This document shows, in pieces, positions 41,701-54,100 of a stretch of DNA of 64,000 bases. The stretch is from Climacteris rufus (taxonomy: Eukaryota; Chordata; Aves; Passeriformes; Climacteridae). Position 1 is the stretch's first letter, and every line of letters begins with the position of its first letter. The position numbers and the translations under genes are program-made. The stretch spans positions 1,431,242 through 1,495,241 of the forward strand of contig VZRZ01001922.1 of NCBI GenBank assembly GCA_013398175.1. The letters are read 5' to 3'. The notes under the pieces are model-generated. The model saw only the letters and a program-made list of their open reading frames with translations, had not been told where the DNA came from and made no database searches.

Positions 41701-43665
41701 CCCAGAAAGAAGCTTTCCTGTAGGGCTTGTCTGCTGAAGAATTTTACACTGTTATTTTTATTCCTTAAAGAAAGGTTTTATTTAGGAGCATAGACAAGTA
41801 ACAAATGTCCTTTTACTAATTAAAACTTCCTTTTCTTAAAAGCCAAATGGTTTTTATCAGTTCTATTCTATGGCTGGAGATGACTTATCTTGCTCCTATA
41901 CAAACAAGTTGTAGTTGCCTTTGGAAAGCCTGCGTGGGCAGCTGTGGGTTTTTGACAAGGGGAAGAGAGAAACTCCTGAAGGAGGAGCAGTGAGAAAGGC
42001 ATAGGATTGTTGGACCAACTGATACAAGAATTTATGAGTCATTGCCTCTAGACAGTTTAGGAAACATAAAAACAGTGGAATAAATGTGACCACATAGGTT
42101 TGAAAGACACTGCTTATATAATAGTGGAATAAAGTAAGGGAGAATGTGATGCCTTTAGGACTGGAATCCTGGAGGCAATAACTGTAGCAGAAAATGAAAA
42201 ATCTTGTATGTGGAGCATAGTAAGAATTTGTGTTCCAAGCAGAGATTATTGACTGTAAGTGGAAGCTGTAAGATAGCATTGAGAGTTTCTGTTAATTGCC
42301 ACAGCAGTCAGCTGTGAGACTGGTGAAGATTTTTCTGGAAGAGAGAGGAATATCCTATTGCTGTTGCATAAAAGAGTAGCAGAGCCTAATGCTGAGTGCT
42401 GCCTACTGATCTGGCTGGCTGTGTTTGAGAAAGGAAATCTAAAACAGAAATAAGTGATGAAAAAGGCTCCTAGAATGGTGCTTAGGGAGCAGAGATCTTG
42501 CCACAGCAGGTGAGATTACAAAATAGCCCCTTTCATTCTACTGACATGAGAGTAGGTGCTGGTGTTTATAAATAGAAGAAAGAAAGGCAAGTGTTGAAAA
42601 TCTAGCTGAAGGAGAAGTACCGACCAAAGAACATGTGAACAAATAAATATAGGCCATAAATGAATTTAGCATGGAAATAAGACAAAGATTATGATATATC
42701 AGAGCTGTGAATTAGCCTTCCACTGAAGTACGCTGCTAATCTAGACAGTTTTAATGTAGCACTTCATATTGTCCATCAACATATGAAAGAATTGATATTA
42801 TTATGTGTACCTGTTGCTCTAAAATACCTACACTGGTAACCTCTGAATTATCCATAACACAATTATAGAGCAGGGTGATGCTGCACCCATCCATTCACAC
42901 AATGATGTGCTGAAAACATCTCTAGCTCAGACCATGGAGAACCTGTAATAAGTTGTCAGCCTGCAGCAGCACCTTGTGCCACACCAGAGTGTTGTCAGTT
43001 TGGGCAATGGTGCTGTTTCACACCAGTATACCAGCTCTGCTTTGCCATTGTTGAGAGGATACTGGTTTTCTTTTGCCTTTTGAAAATCCTGGGTTTATGG
43101 GTTTATTTTCAAGCAGATTTAGATATCCTGAGATACAGTCTCTTTGCTGAATTTCTTTTTGCACCACAGAATGAAAGGGCTTTTCCCACCCCTGGGAGAA
43201 CAGGGTGGCAATCAGTCACCTGTGCTGTTTGCTTAGCTGTGTGGTGAAGAAGGAAAAGTTGGCACTTGGCAGCTGCCTTGGTTCCCCCAAGTCCTCCGCC
43301 AGTCAAGCACTGTGTGCTGCACCGTTTACGTTTGGTAACTGAGCAATTAAGGATTTTGTATTCTAATTACCTGGCCAATTATGTGCAGTGCAAAATTCCC
43401 TACTAGTACTGCTGTGATAGCCTGAACTGCAGACAGTCTTGTGATTAAACTGTCCCTTGATGATGAAGTCGATAATTAACAAGAAGGCGTTTTGCTGAGT
43501 AGTGAACAAAGTCAAAGAAAGAACAGAATTGAGTTTTCAGTGCTGTAATATGGTTTTAATGGCGCTCTTCTCGGGGACAGGAACTTCTCTGACCTCCCCT
43601 GAAATTAAAAATGCATACTCACGTGCAAAAATGTAGACTTGATTTCTTTACAAAGAGCATAATAT

Positions 43666-44087
43666 TGATGATCAATGGCCTGGAGAACCTACACTATGAG
43701 GGAAGTCAGAAGGAGTTAGGTCTTTTCTCCCTGGAGAAAAGAATGTTCAAGGGAGACCTGATTGCAGTATTCCAGTACTTAAAACGCAGCTACAAAGATG
43801 ACAGACTCTCTTCACAAGGAGCCACAAAAAAAAAAAAAAAAAAAAAAAAAAGAAAGAGGCAACAGAAACAAGTTGCACTGGGGTAAGTTTCATTGGGATG
43901 TACAAAACCCAATTTTTTTACAATACCAACAATCATTCACTGGAAGAACTTCCCCACTGCTGGAGGTTTTTCAAAGTGCGACTGTACAGTGTGTTGGATA
44001 TTATCCTCTAGGCTGCCTTTCCCATTAAATGTTGGACCTGCTGATTTTTTGAGGTCCTTTCCAACCTGGACTGTTCTGTAATTCTAG
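43666..44087 (+). mobile_element. CR1 LINE, 5'-truncated copy with 3' end
   Basis: Contains the familiar CR1 3' sequence: a CTGGAGAAAAGAA block near 43731, then CCAGTACTTAAA near 43771, and finally GAGGTCCTTTCCAACCTGGA at 44051 ending with a degenerate TTCTGTAATTCTAG. CR1 is the dominant LINE of birds and normally ends in short ATTCTATG-type repeats without a poly(A) tail. This copy is truncated at its 5' end and diverged. An A26 run (43826-43851) sits inside it, which is unusual. The lysine-rich open frame across this run is an artefact of the A tract. Confidence 0.88.
43826..43851. repeat. A26 homopolymer inside the CR1 copy
   Basis: 26 consecutive A followed by GAAAGAGG. It follows the CR1 segment ending GGAGCCAC and lies about 240 bp before the CR1 3' end, so it is not a terminal tail. 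Confidence 0.9.
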
Positions 44088-45114
44088 TTTTAACTTAGTT
44101 AAGTACAACGTGGTTTTTTTCTGTGACAACTGAATCACAATAAAAAACCTGTGCAGCCCATGTCAGCCCACTTGAAGAGCATGTATAACCGAGTGTCCTT
44201 TGTGCTACTGTGTGGAGTTCTGTGCTTTCAGACCTGGAAGTTTCAGTGTCACTGTCAAGCAACAGCTGAAGATGAAGGTTTTATTGTTCATTTGTCCTAC
44301 AGTCCCAAAGTAATAATTAGATGTTCACCTCTCACAGTGTTAAGTGTTGTATGGGCATGCAGTAAACAGGACAGAAAGCCAAACACCTCATCCATGTCAG
44401 CCTGGCATGATCTAGGAGTCAGGCAGACAGAAAAAACGATGCTATGTTACAACATTTTACTTGGGCTGGGGTTTTTTTTTTTTATTTTTTTTGAATGTCT
44501 GCTTGAGCAGAAACTCATCCAAATTCTCTTTGGAATTTATTAGCTTTTATTGATGGCTATCCGCTTAAAAATTTTAATCCTTGTGAAGATGTCAGCTGAG
44601 AAAAATTGAAATACTCTAACAAATATATTTTTCTCCTTAAAAAATTCAAAATGTTGACAGAAGTAATTATCTTGAGTGAGCAAATGTTACAATTACAAGT
44701 TATCCTTAACATTGTGAACACAATTAAATTATGGTAACTGATTTATATGAAATAAACCTGGATTTTTTTATTCTTGCTAAAAGTTGCATCAAGACAACTT
44801 AAAAATATAAATGAACTTGCATGAACATCATTTGGCCTGCTAAAAGTTAGTTTTGTACATGAGACAAGTCATTTTCTGTAAAAGAAAAAAAAAAAACTTC
44901 TGAAAAAGACCTTTTGAAGACAAGAACAGGTAAAATCAAGGGCTCTATGTTTCAACGAATACAGTTCATAAATCCAGCAATCATAATTTGGTAAATTAGT
45001 GCCTGACAATGGGTTGACAAACATAGTAACCTGGCACCCACAGACTTCATGCAATTACTCCATTATGCTTTCTATGTCATTGAGATTTTCAGCTAAATCA
45101 AATCGGAGTACTTT

Positions 45115-45140
45115 TGTTTATTTATTTATTTATTTATTTT
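45115..45140. repeat. (TTTA)n microsatellite
   Basis: About six TTTA units. Confidence 0.9.
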
Positions 45141-48100
45141 AATTTAGTGCTTAGATTCTGAAAGTACTCCTCATGATTAAACATGGCACCATCTTCTGTA
45201 AAAGAGGATTGTCTCTTCCTCTGGTGTGTTTGGGCAATACTTTTCCTTAGAGCCGGTAGTTTGTGAGTCCTCGTGTGTAGCATGTTCTACTGCACTGGTT
45301 TTAATGGTGTTAAAGGCACAAAAACTTGCATGGGATCTCTCTAAGGCAAGTCTTACTATGCTGTTCATCACGTTAGTGACGTTAGTGGAAATAGCAAAGC
45401 TAAAGAGAACTTCATCTGTTACAACAGATACACTGGCAAGCTCAACTTTCCTTTAACCAAAGTAAAGTAGCAGTAACTTCCCTTAACATCTCTGTTTGTG
45501 CATGTCAACCACCATATCATGCATGACATCAAAACTGAGATGGAGTTCTATAAAGAAGAATACTTACTGTGCAGTTTTCACTATCAAATCTGGCTGCAAG
45601 TCCTGAAATATGATAATGTGTTCCTGTTCAATTTCATTTTCCTTGTTTGTCTTTAACTTGGAAAAGGAACATGCAAGTATGAAGCATATGAACTCAATTT
45701 GATAGGAATCCATGCTTTTCTCTAGAGGTGTATGAAAATGTAGGGAAGAAATCAGCATTTCTTAAGTTATAGGAAATGTCTCTGATTATCCTACAGAATT
45801 TCATCAAAGCATAAAAAAAGCTAAGCTGGTTTTTATGTTTTGGTTGTTGTAAAATTTATATGTTTAGGTATCCACTAGAGAAGCTTTGTAAAATGACTTG
45901 TCTGCCCCTGTAAATTGTTAGGAATGAAACCAGAATCCCCTACAGATGCTAATTTTTATGAGGTTGTAATTAATGATGTCCTCCGGTGAACTAACCTACA
46001 GGGAAGACCTAATTTGGGAACAACAATGATAACGTTTCTAGTTTTGTTTGAGACTGAGGGTATCTGAGAGCTCCCATGCCTTGAAAGCAGCGTTTCAGCA
46101 CGGCTCAGATATTGCTGCAGACACTGGTACTGTATCATACCCTTTGAGGGACTGGTGCCAGGAGCACTCCAACGTGTAGGTATGGAATAAGCACCTAAAA
46201 AACTTCCAGCTATGCTCAGCAGGGATGACTTACATTGTCATAACCAAGCATTCCTACCTCTATAGACCTGGGGATACTTTTACCTCTATAAAAAGAATAG
46301 GTCTTTCCTTTTTTAATTTTCTTTTTTTAATGCAATGGGTACTAGAAGCTGAGTGTGTTCTATAAACAGTTTTTCTTTTACAAGTTCAAGCTGATACATT
46401 TAAATGGCTAGACTTCACTTCATCCTAGTGTTGGTACTGATCTATTTAACATAGAGAAAATTATCTTCTTGATTTAAAAACAAAACAAAAAAAGGAATAC
46501 TGGATTTATTAAATTATTTTTTCAGAAGGTTTCAGAAACTGACTTTCCTGTATCTCCATAGGGTTGAGATACCTGGGCACTATTATGTACTTAACAGCCT
46601 GGAAAAAATCTGTCTATAGCAGATGTGTGATATTTATTTATGGGTTTTCTTTAAATCTTGCCAGACTATAATTAAAATGTTTTATACAAATCGAAAATGG
46701 AAAAGTAATTTTACTGATCTGGTGAACTTCTTCCATAGTTTGCAAAGTGGTTTGTGCTTCCCTCTTGAGTGAGACTTAGCAAGTTTCCTAAAATGTGTTA
46801 TTGTCATAGTTTAATGTGTATGAGTACTTCAAATCTGTGGTACTTCAGAAGCTTGTTATTGAAATAGTGTGGCTTAATTCACTTCTCAGGTAAAATAACA
46901 TATTACTCTTCAATCATCTTTATTCACCAGATTTCAAAGAGTACAGATAAAGACCATTAATTGCTTTTTATCAGCAATGTGGGTTTAGCAGGTCACACTG
47001 ATTATGCAGCTGGTACATCATTTTATAGTTGACAGTATGTTTCTAACTGTCAGGCAAAACTCAGTAAAAATCAGAGGCAAGTGTAAGGAGTTTTCAAGTT
47101 ACAAAGCTGCCTTGGGGAGCTGAAGCTCCTAGAATGTTAAATTAGTGTCTTCCCATTATCCTAAACAAAATGCACTTGGAAGACCCTGATGAGAGGGACA
47201 AGGAGCTATATTTCAGGGCTGCTGCTACATAGCTGTAGATAGACACCCACTGGTGCAGTAATTCTGGCTTCATGACTTAAGGGTTTCTCCACGGTTTTAT
47301 AAAATTGGGGTATGGGAGGAGGGCTGAGAAGACAAACAATTATTTTGGCCTGATTATCTTATTTTGATCTTAGTGATTGGAAGAACATGCAAAAATTCAG
47401 AGAGATGCTCCTAAAGCAGAAACCAAGAGCTCTGGTGACAGCAAAGTAAAACCAAGCCCTGTGCCCAGCACTTAGGTAGATTCTTTTCAGAATGTTAGAA
47501 CTCACAAAACTTGGCATTCAATTGCTATAATTTTATCTGGTGGTTAGGAGTAGACTCATTACAGTGGGACCACAGAGAGGAATGAATCAACAATGAGCCT
47601 TGTAAGAGACAAGTAACTAAGTTGCTGGGGAAACTGGGAATTGTTCCTAGTAATCTTGTTTACTAGTAAATGCTGTAGTCTGTAAAAGCAGAAACGTTTT
47701 CCTCTGCCAATACAAATTCATTAGTTTGCAATTTACAGTGTAAGTTGATACAAAGCCAAATTCTGCAAGACCAAAGTCTTATCTGTGAAGAGACTCTGCC
47801 ATTGGTATAGTAGCCAATTGACTGGAAAGTGTATTCTCTCCTTCCTTGAAATTCTGTTTAAAAACATAAATGCATGTGGATTTGTACCCGAATAATAAGT
47901 TTCATAAATGATACAAAGCAGAGGATCTGGCAACAGAATTCCTCTCTCTAATGTGAGACCAAACTGTATTCTTCCAGAGCTGCTCCAGGAAAGGAGGAAG
48001 CCTGGAGAGCCAGAGGAGAGGGTGGTGGATTGGAATCACAAACTCTGAACTGTTGTACCTGCTGCCACAGCATGGAGCAACATTGGCAGGGGGCTGAGCA

Positions 48101-48892
48101 GCTGTGGTGACAGGAAGATTTATTGCAGGGGAAATGCCCTTTAGCATAAAATTTGTGTATTTACAAAGGTTAGGGCAGTGCAAATGGAAAAAGGGGCAGG
48201 GCCTCTCCCTTCAGTGGTGTAAAATGAGGGCAGTGACTGCAAATGAGCTCTTTCTTGGGAACCTTTGCTGGTGTACTTTAGGATATATACAAAGATGTGC
48301 ACATTTAGGCACACAGCCTTGGACTTCTGTCCTTTCTGTACTTAAACGTCTTAGGAAGTATGTTGGGTTTTTAATGAAACAACATGCCAGGGTTTGGAGT
48401 CAGGGTGAAGAGACACAGAAAACCTTAGATTCTAAAATCTGAAGCAAAAATGGCTGGGTTTGTAGCACTATATTTCCAGGAAATCACTATAAAAACAATT
48501 GGCATGAATGGTTGAAAGAGCATAGGGTGTATACTTAGAACAGAAGTGTTTAAAACCTCTGCTTGTAACTACTCTTAGCTTTCATGTCCTCATGTTTATC
48601 CTAAAAAAAAAAAACAAACCCAAACAACCAAAACCATGTAACTTCTGTGTATGCTGTGTCTAGTTAAATGCTTCATCAAGAGAAGGTTTCTAAATTATTA
48701 TATATGAAATCAGCATAAAATGGCAGAATCTTTATGAATACTTCGTTGGAGATTCAAGAGAAATTGTTAGTCACATTGATTTATTTTTGATGGAGGTGAA
48801 ACTTGTTTAGGCAGCACAATCTACATCCTGCAGACTAGATTGTTGAGCTTTTGTTTGCTTTTTTAATTTCACAAAGCATTCCTGTATATCCC

Positions 48893-49206
48893 TGTTGCAG
48901 TAACGACACAAAAGGAAGAGACAGAGGCACCTGTTACTAGGATCAGAGAGAAGGCAGGAAGGGGGAAGACCCGCCTTCTTTATTTTTTATATGCATTTAG
49001 AAATCACTATTCATTGGAAGAAATCAGTTCTTCCTCCCTCAATCACAGTGGTCAAAGGAAATGTCCATCAAAGTTCTGTGTCCATGAGAAAGGAATGTGA
49101 GTGATAAGATACAGTTACAATAACATGGCCATGTTTACAGAGAAAAGTATGAGAAACTAGCTACAAAAGAATGACAACATCCAGAACTGCAAAAATCAGG
49201 GCAACA
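48893..49206 (-). mobile_element. Solo LTR of an avian endogenous retrovirus, family X copy 2 (314 bp)
   Basis: The TG...CA ends are flanked by TATCCC (48887-48892) and TATTCC (49207-49212), matching at five of six bases, so this looks like a 6-bp target duplication. On the minus strand a TATA-like box (complement of 48985-48991) lies directly before an AATAAA signal (complement of 48979-48984), a compact promoter and polyadenylation layout usual for short LTRs. Only two CpGs remain; several positions that are CG in the copy at 34200-34524 read TG or CA here. No viral coding remnant is adjacent. Confidence 0.75.
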
Positions 49207-50486
49207 TATTCCTTGCAGAAATAACCCTTAGGTTTTCACAGAAAGAAACCATTTCTTCAGCACGGGGTTTCACAACAGTCACTGGTAGAAATACCACTTG
49301 CTGGTACATTTCAGATTGCTTGGATTGACTTGTAGTCTTTCTTCACTAAAGAGGTGTGTGTGATTAAAGTATCCCACAAGCAGAGTGGGAAAAAAACATT
49401 TCTCTCCTTTTTTTTTTTTTTCCTGCTAGCTGTCCTGTCCCTGGTAGAGACATTTGTCAAATAACCATGGGAAGAATCCTGGTTTCAAAAAGACCACGTG
49501 TTTCAGTTGACTTGAATTGTTTCATTGAAGGAATGTGAATCAGTCCTACTTTGGACTGCCCTGGGACATTGTGGGCACTTCCAAGCAGTCTCCAGCTCGG
49601 TCTCTGCAACTGGTTCTCTTTTTTCTGTAATGCATTCATCATTGTTCCCATTTTATGCTTATAGTGGCAATTACCTCTTCTTCAGTAGAATTGTATTTGC
49701 AACTTAATAAAAATTTACAATAGTCTTTGATAGTTTGGATAACTGGTTAGTTTTCTGAGAGAAATTACATTAAAATACTTTAAAAATACATCCTTTTTAC
49801 AAAAGAGAAGTGGCCTTTTCTTAAAGGATTCTGTGTACTTTACTGTACAGGGGAAGTGCTATTAAAGGGAATGATAGGACATGTCTTTATTAATAATTCA
49901 GAGGGATACAATCCTACTTCTGTTTGCAGTCCTGCCTAGCAAATCACAGTGTTGACATTTGTAATTCCATATCTCAGCTCACTGTCCTCAAAGAAAGAAT
50001 GTATGTGCTGGGATGGTAGGGATATTACAAGACTAAGCTTGGAAAAAGTGCAAAAATCATCAGCATTGCTTTAAGAAGCAGAGAGCTCATATAATATTAA
50101 TTTTTTCCTGGAAATAATTGCATTATTCCTTAATTTTCTCCATATTTTCTAATGATTTCTTTTCAGTCTGGAAGTAGCAGACTTGCACTGTCTTTGCATT
50201 CTTATAAATATGGGCAGTACTGCCTCAAAATGTTATTTTTCCAGTTGTGGGAATTCACTGGCAAGCCGTTGCCTGCCAGCACCCAGCCAGGCTTCACAGG
50301 GTTGGTGGCACTGCACAATGTTTTAAATAAGACTGAGTTGTGTGACTTCACTCCCATACTGTGCTGCTACAATACCATCACATAAAGAAATCAAGCCAAC
50401 ACTGTGGTTTAAAGTCTCTTGGGATAATTGTTGGGGTTTTCTTAATAAGGAGGACGTTCTTCAAAGTTCCTTTTAGGAGAGAATGC

Positions 50487-50514
50487 TTTTTTGTTTGTTT
50501 GTTTGTTTGTTTTT
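50487..50514. repeat. (TTTG)n microsatellite
   Basis: About five to six GTTT units, followed to about 50610 by a wider T/G-rich region. Confidence 0.9.
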
Positions 50515-51054
50515 AAATTATTTTTATTTTTGTGGTGGTACGTTGTGTGTGTAGTTTTTTTTGTCGTTGATTTTTTTTTTCTTTGGGGTTTGGTTTGTTT
50601 GTTTTTATTTCCTTTCCCAGAGCATAGGTTTAACAATGACTTGCCTTTGTAGTCTCCCAGTCTCCTGTCTCCTTAGGCTGGGAAGTCCATACAGCCTGAA
50701 AGCTGTAGGAGGAGCCTTACTCATTGCTAGGAGGAGAACTTGCAGTATGTTCAAGTCAGCCTCTGGAGTGATTGCATTTGCAGGCTGTTGTTTTATGCTT
50801 GGGAAAAGCTTTTGAGTGACATGATTGTCTTGACATTTGATTTAATGCATGAGGTTCTTAAAAATGTTACAAGTAGTTAAAGATGGTAGATAGGATAAAA
50901 CTAAATTAATCCCATCATGTGCAGCAGCAGCACGGTGGCATTTCCCTGCTAAGGTGACTTCCCCTGCCCTTTCCTTGTGCAGGGTGGTAGACCGTGAAGA
51001 CTGTTCTTCTGGGAGTCGTGTTTGGTCATCTGTGGAAAACAAATTAGTTAATAG

Positions 51055-51112
51055 ATTTTAAGGCCAAAGGAGACCATTAGATCATCTCACCTCCTGTGTG
51101 CGTAGTGGATAG
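51055..51112. mobile_element. Possible fragment of an old CR1/L3-type LINE
   Basis: A short stretch reading TTTTAAGGCC, then GGAGACCATTAGATCATCTC and CCTCCTGTG resembles the common sauropsid LINE end block in which AAGGCC, GGGACCATT and GACCTCCTGT occur in this order. It is short and diverged, so chance similarity cannot be excluded. Confidence 0.4.
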
Positions 51113-54100
51113 AAATTGATCCAGTAATCTTTGCATTGATTTCAGTAAGTTATTTATTAAAAATACACCTTGGTGAGAGATGGTTACCATTTGCTTTGCT
51201 TGCTGTGTTGAGTGTCAGTGTGTAAAGCACATTAAACTTCGTCAAAGTTTTTCATTTTTTCAGTTGGTTGAAGAGAAAGGATGAAAAAATCAAGTTTCTG
51301 ATAAAGGCAGTAGATTGCACTTGTAATTTATGTGGGGATCTCAAGAGACTGAAATGCAGGAAAAGGGTTTTGAGGGTATAAAGGTCATGTTAAGCTTATC
51401 CTTAATACAGTAGTTATCCTGAAAATTAATTCATTACTTGGATAAAAATCTTTTATTTTTTGCCTTATAACAGAAATGCTTTAAAAGATGCCAAGGTCAG
51501 GACTCTGTATAATAGGCTTATCTGGCTGTAGTCAAACTTCTTTCATGCTCTGCTTCCTTTCACAGCCTGACCCAAAGCCATGTCACTGATACTGAGAGCT
51601 GTAGTCAGGTACCAGCTCCCTGAAACTTCAGCTTGGCTGTGTTCAGAGTCCAGTTCAGTTGTGATGTCAGAGCAACACAGGCTGAGCCCCTCACCATGGC
51701 TGGTGGCAGTGCCTGGCTGCAGTCACAAGTTCGGTGGACCATCTGATGCTATGGCTACCACCCTTTTGGTGTCACTGCCAAAACAAGTATCTTCACACAG
51801 CTGCTATTGCCATGACTTTCTTCCTGTGTGTCATTTGGCACTGAACTTTGCTAAAGTATAGGCTGCTTGTACTGTCCTTTTTATTAATCAATGATTTGAC
51901 CTTTTATTTATGATTACCCTGCCTTTATACCAGTTGCAGTCTTTGTTGCCTATTGTATTCTTCTCAGTGTATATTATATAGCAAGACTTATTCTCCTCTC
52001 TCCTGTGAAAATGTTTACTTAGTGCTCATCTCCTGCCTATCATGTTGTGTGACTCATTTCTCAGCTCTGAAGCCTTTCAACTTGTCCCATGTTGATTTTC
52101 TGGTGTTCAGAATGTCAGGATCACCTCTTCAATCCTTTTTAAAATACTGATGTAATGCTGAGTTTCTCTTTGAAATTCTCTGTTATTCTAAGAGTTATTA
52201 AACATAAAATCTTTAACGTTTTAGATAGCTACTTTAGCCAAGTCTTTCAGAATATATCAGTGTTACCCCAGAGTAGATTGACAGTGTTTAAAATTACACA
52301 AAAGGGCCCAAAAAGAGCAAGTGTTTAGTGAACAGTGATTTGCTCAAAGCTGCAAAGTCACAAGTGTCTGAATGTACAAATACAACATCTGTGAATAATA
52401 ATAAGCCCCTTGTGAAATGTTAAAACAGTTGCAAACAATTAGCAAGCACTCTTTTTGTACACCTTGCACCTATTTTGCCACCATAAAAAAACTCTGTGAT
52501 TGCAGTTGCTAAAATTGTCTCCTGAATCAGTACTGAACATGTTGGCTTACCAGTGGCCAACCACTCCGAAGGATGGAGAGTGTCTGAACAGGGCTTTTGG
52601 CTCACTACCATTCGAGTCAGTCAGCTGAACAGTCTTGGCAAGAGGCTTCTGTTTTCAAAGAAGTCAAGACTATGACCAAGCAGTTCAGCTGCAACCAAGT
52701 GAAATGTATCTGGATCTCTGACTGCTGTTTTGAACCACAAATAGCTCAAGTGCTCATTGGAGTTGAATTTATTTTAATAATGTACTGTGCTTTTAAAATG
52801 CATGACTGCAGTGGGTCTGTCTGAGTAGGAAAGGTGTTTATACAGCATTCAACAGAACATTAGTTGAGCTCACACTGGACTGTGTCTTCTGATAGCAGAA
52901 ACTCACAGTTTTAAGTGTTTAAAGAATACTTGGATAGATACCAAATGAGCCTTTAATTTCAGTTTGAGGGCATTAGTGATTTAGATACAACTGTAGAGTA
53001 AATGGTAAGCATGAAGTTTGGTTGTCCTGTTTGTTTTTTTTTTAACATATTGTGATTATGTTTGTATGAGGTTCACGTATGCCCCTAAAAGTAAATTACA
53101 TTCACTTACATGTCATTGAAGCCTAAGCACAGAATTTTAATATTATCAGTTATTTTATACTCTTTCTAGCTTTAAGAAAATATCTGCTTCATTAAATATT
53201 AGTGTTAAATTCTTGTAGTATGTCTAGGAGTTTTACACAGCATACTTTGAAGGTATGTTGCTAAGCCAACAGATGTTCTTGTATTAATCATGGTACAGTT
53301 CTTCCTTTTTTTCCTTCTTTCTTGTTTTTTCCCCACTTCTTCCAGATCCATGGTGAAGGGTAGGATACTTCACTATTTCGTCTGATGGACTGAAATAAAT
53401 GCTTTCTGAAAGCTTTCAGTATTTTAATTAAACATGCAGATAGCTGAGGAGCAGTATATATTAAATTTTTTTATTAAAAACATGGATAAGGTACAACGTT
53501 AATCAGTGAAAAAGATCTTGCCCTTGCTTTTCTTAATGGATTATATTAGTCATTAGATCATTAGAATGAGTTCAAAGCACTCCCTCTTTGTCTCATACTG
53601 TCACTTTGCTAATACCACTCTCTTATGAGTCACTTTCCCTTTTAGGCAGTAATAAATTTTACCTCTCCTCCTCTCTTCTTTGCTTCCCATCACCCACTTA
53701 TTTGATTTGTTGTGTAACTTTCAAGGAAAGGCCATGTTACCTGGCTGAGGAGATTGAGAAAGATGCAACTGAAATAAAACAGCGAGGCAGTGAATTAGCA
53801 TTGCCGGTTCATATTCTCTTTTGATTTATATTCTTTCAAATGCTGTGGAGGCACAAAAGATGTGCTGGTCTCTGGAAACGAACACTTAATCGCCTCCCTC
53901 CCCTCCCCCCAAGGTTGACATTAGCTACTTAGGCAAAATCTGATTTATGCAATTGGCCAAGGCTTCTGTTTGCTGCCTTTGTCACTTCTGAAGTGGGGAG
54001 CTTGAAGCAAAACAAAGTGCTTGGAGAGGTGCTCTTTGCTTCCCTTCCAGCACAGGTGCGCTTGGGAACAGCAGGCTGGTAGGAACAGCTCTCTGTCTTC

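Noticed and set aside
41896..42279. 127-codon hydrophobic open frame on the minus strand
   Set aside because: It has long aromatic and leucine-rich stretches but no receptor motif (no DRY-, NPxxY- or PMY-like signature). AT-rich intron read in this frame gives such sequences by chance.
43611..43886. Open frame with a run of lysines
   Set aside because: It is CR1 sequence read through the A26 tract.
44151..44543. 130-codon open frame on the + strand after the CR1 copy
   Set aside because: It ends through a T-rich homopolymer, has no domain and no clean splice sites around it.
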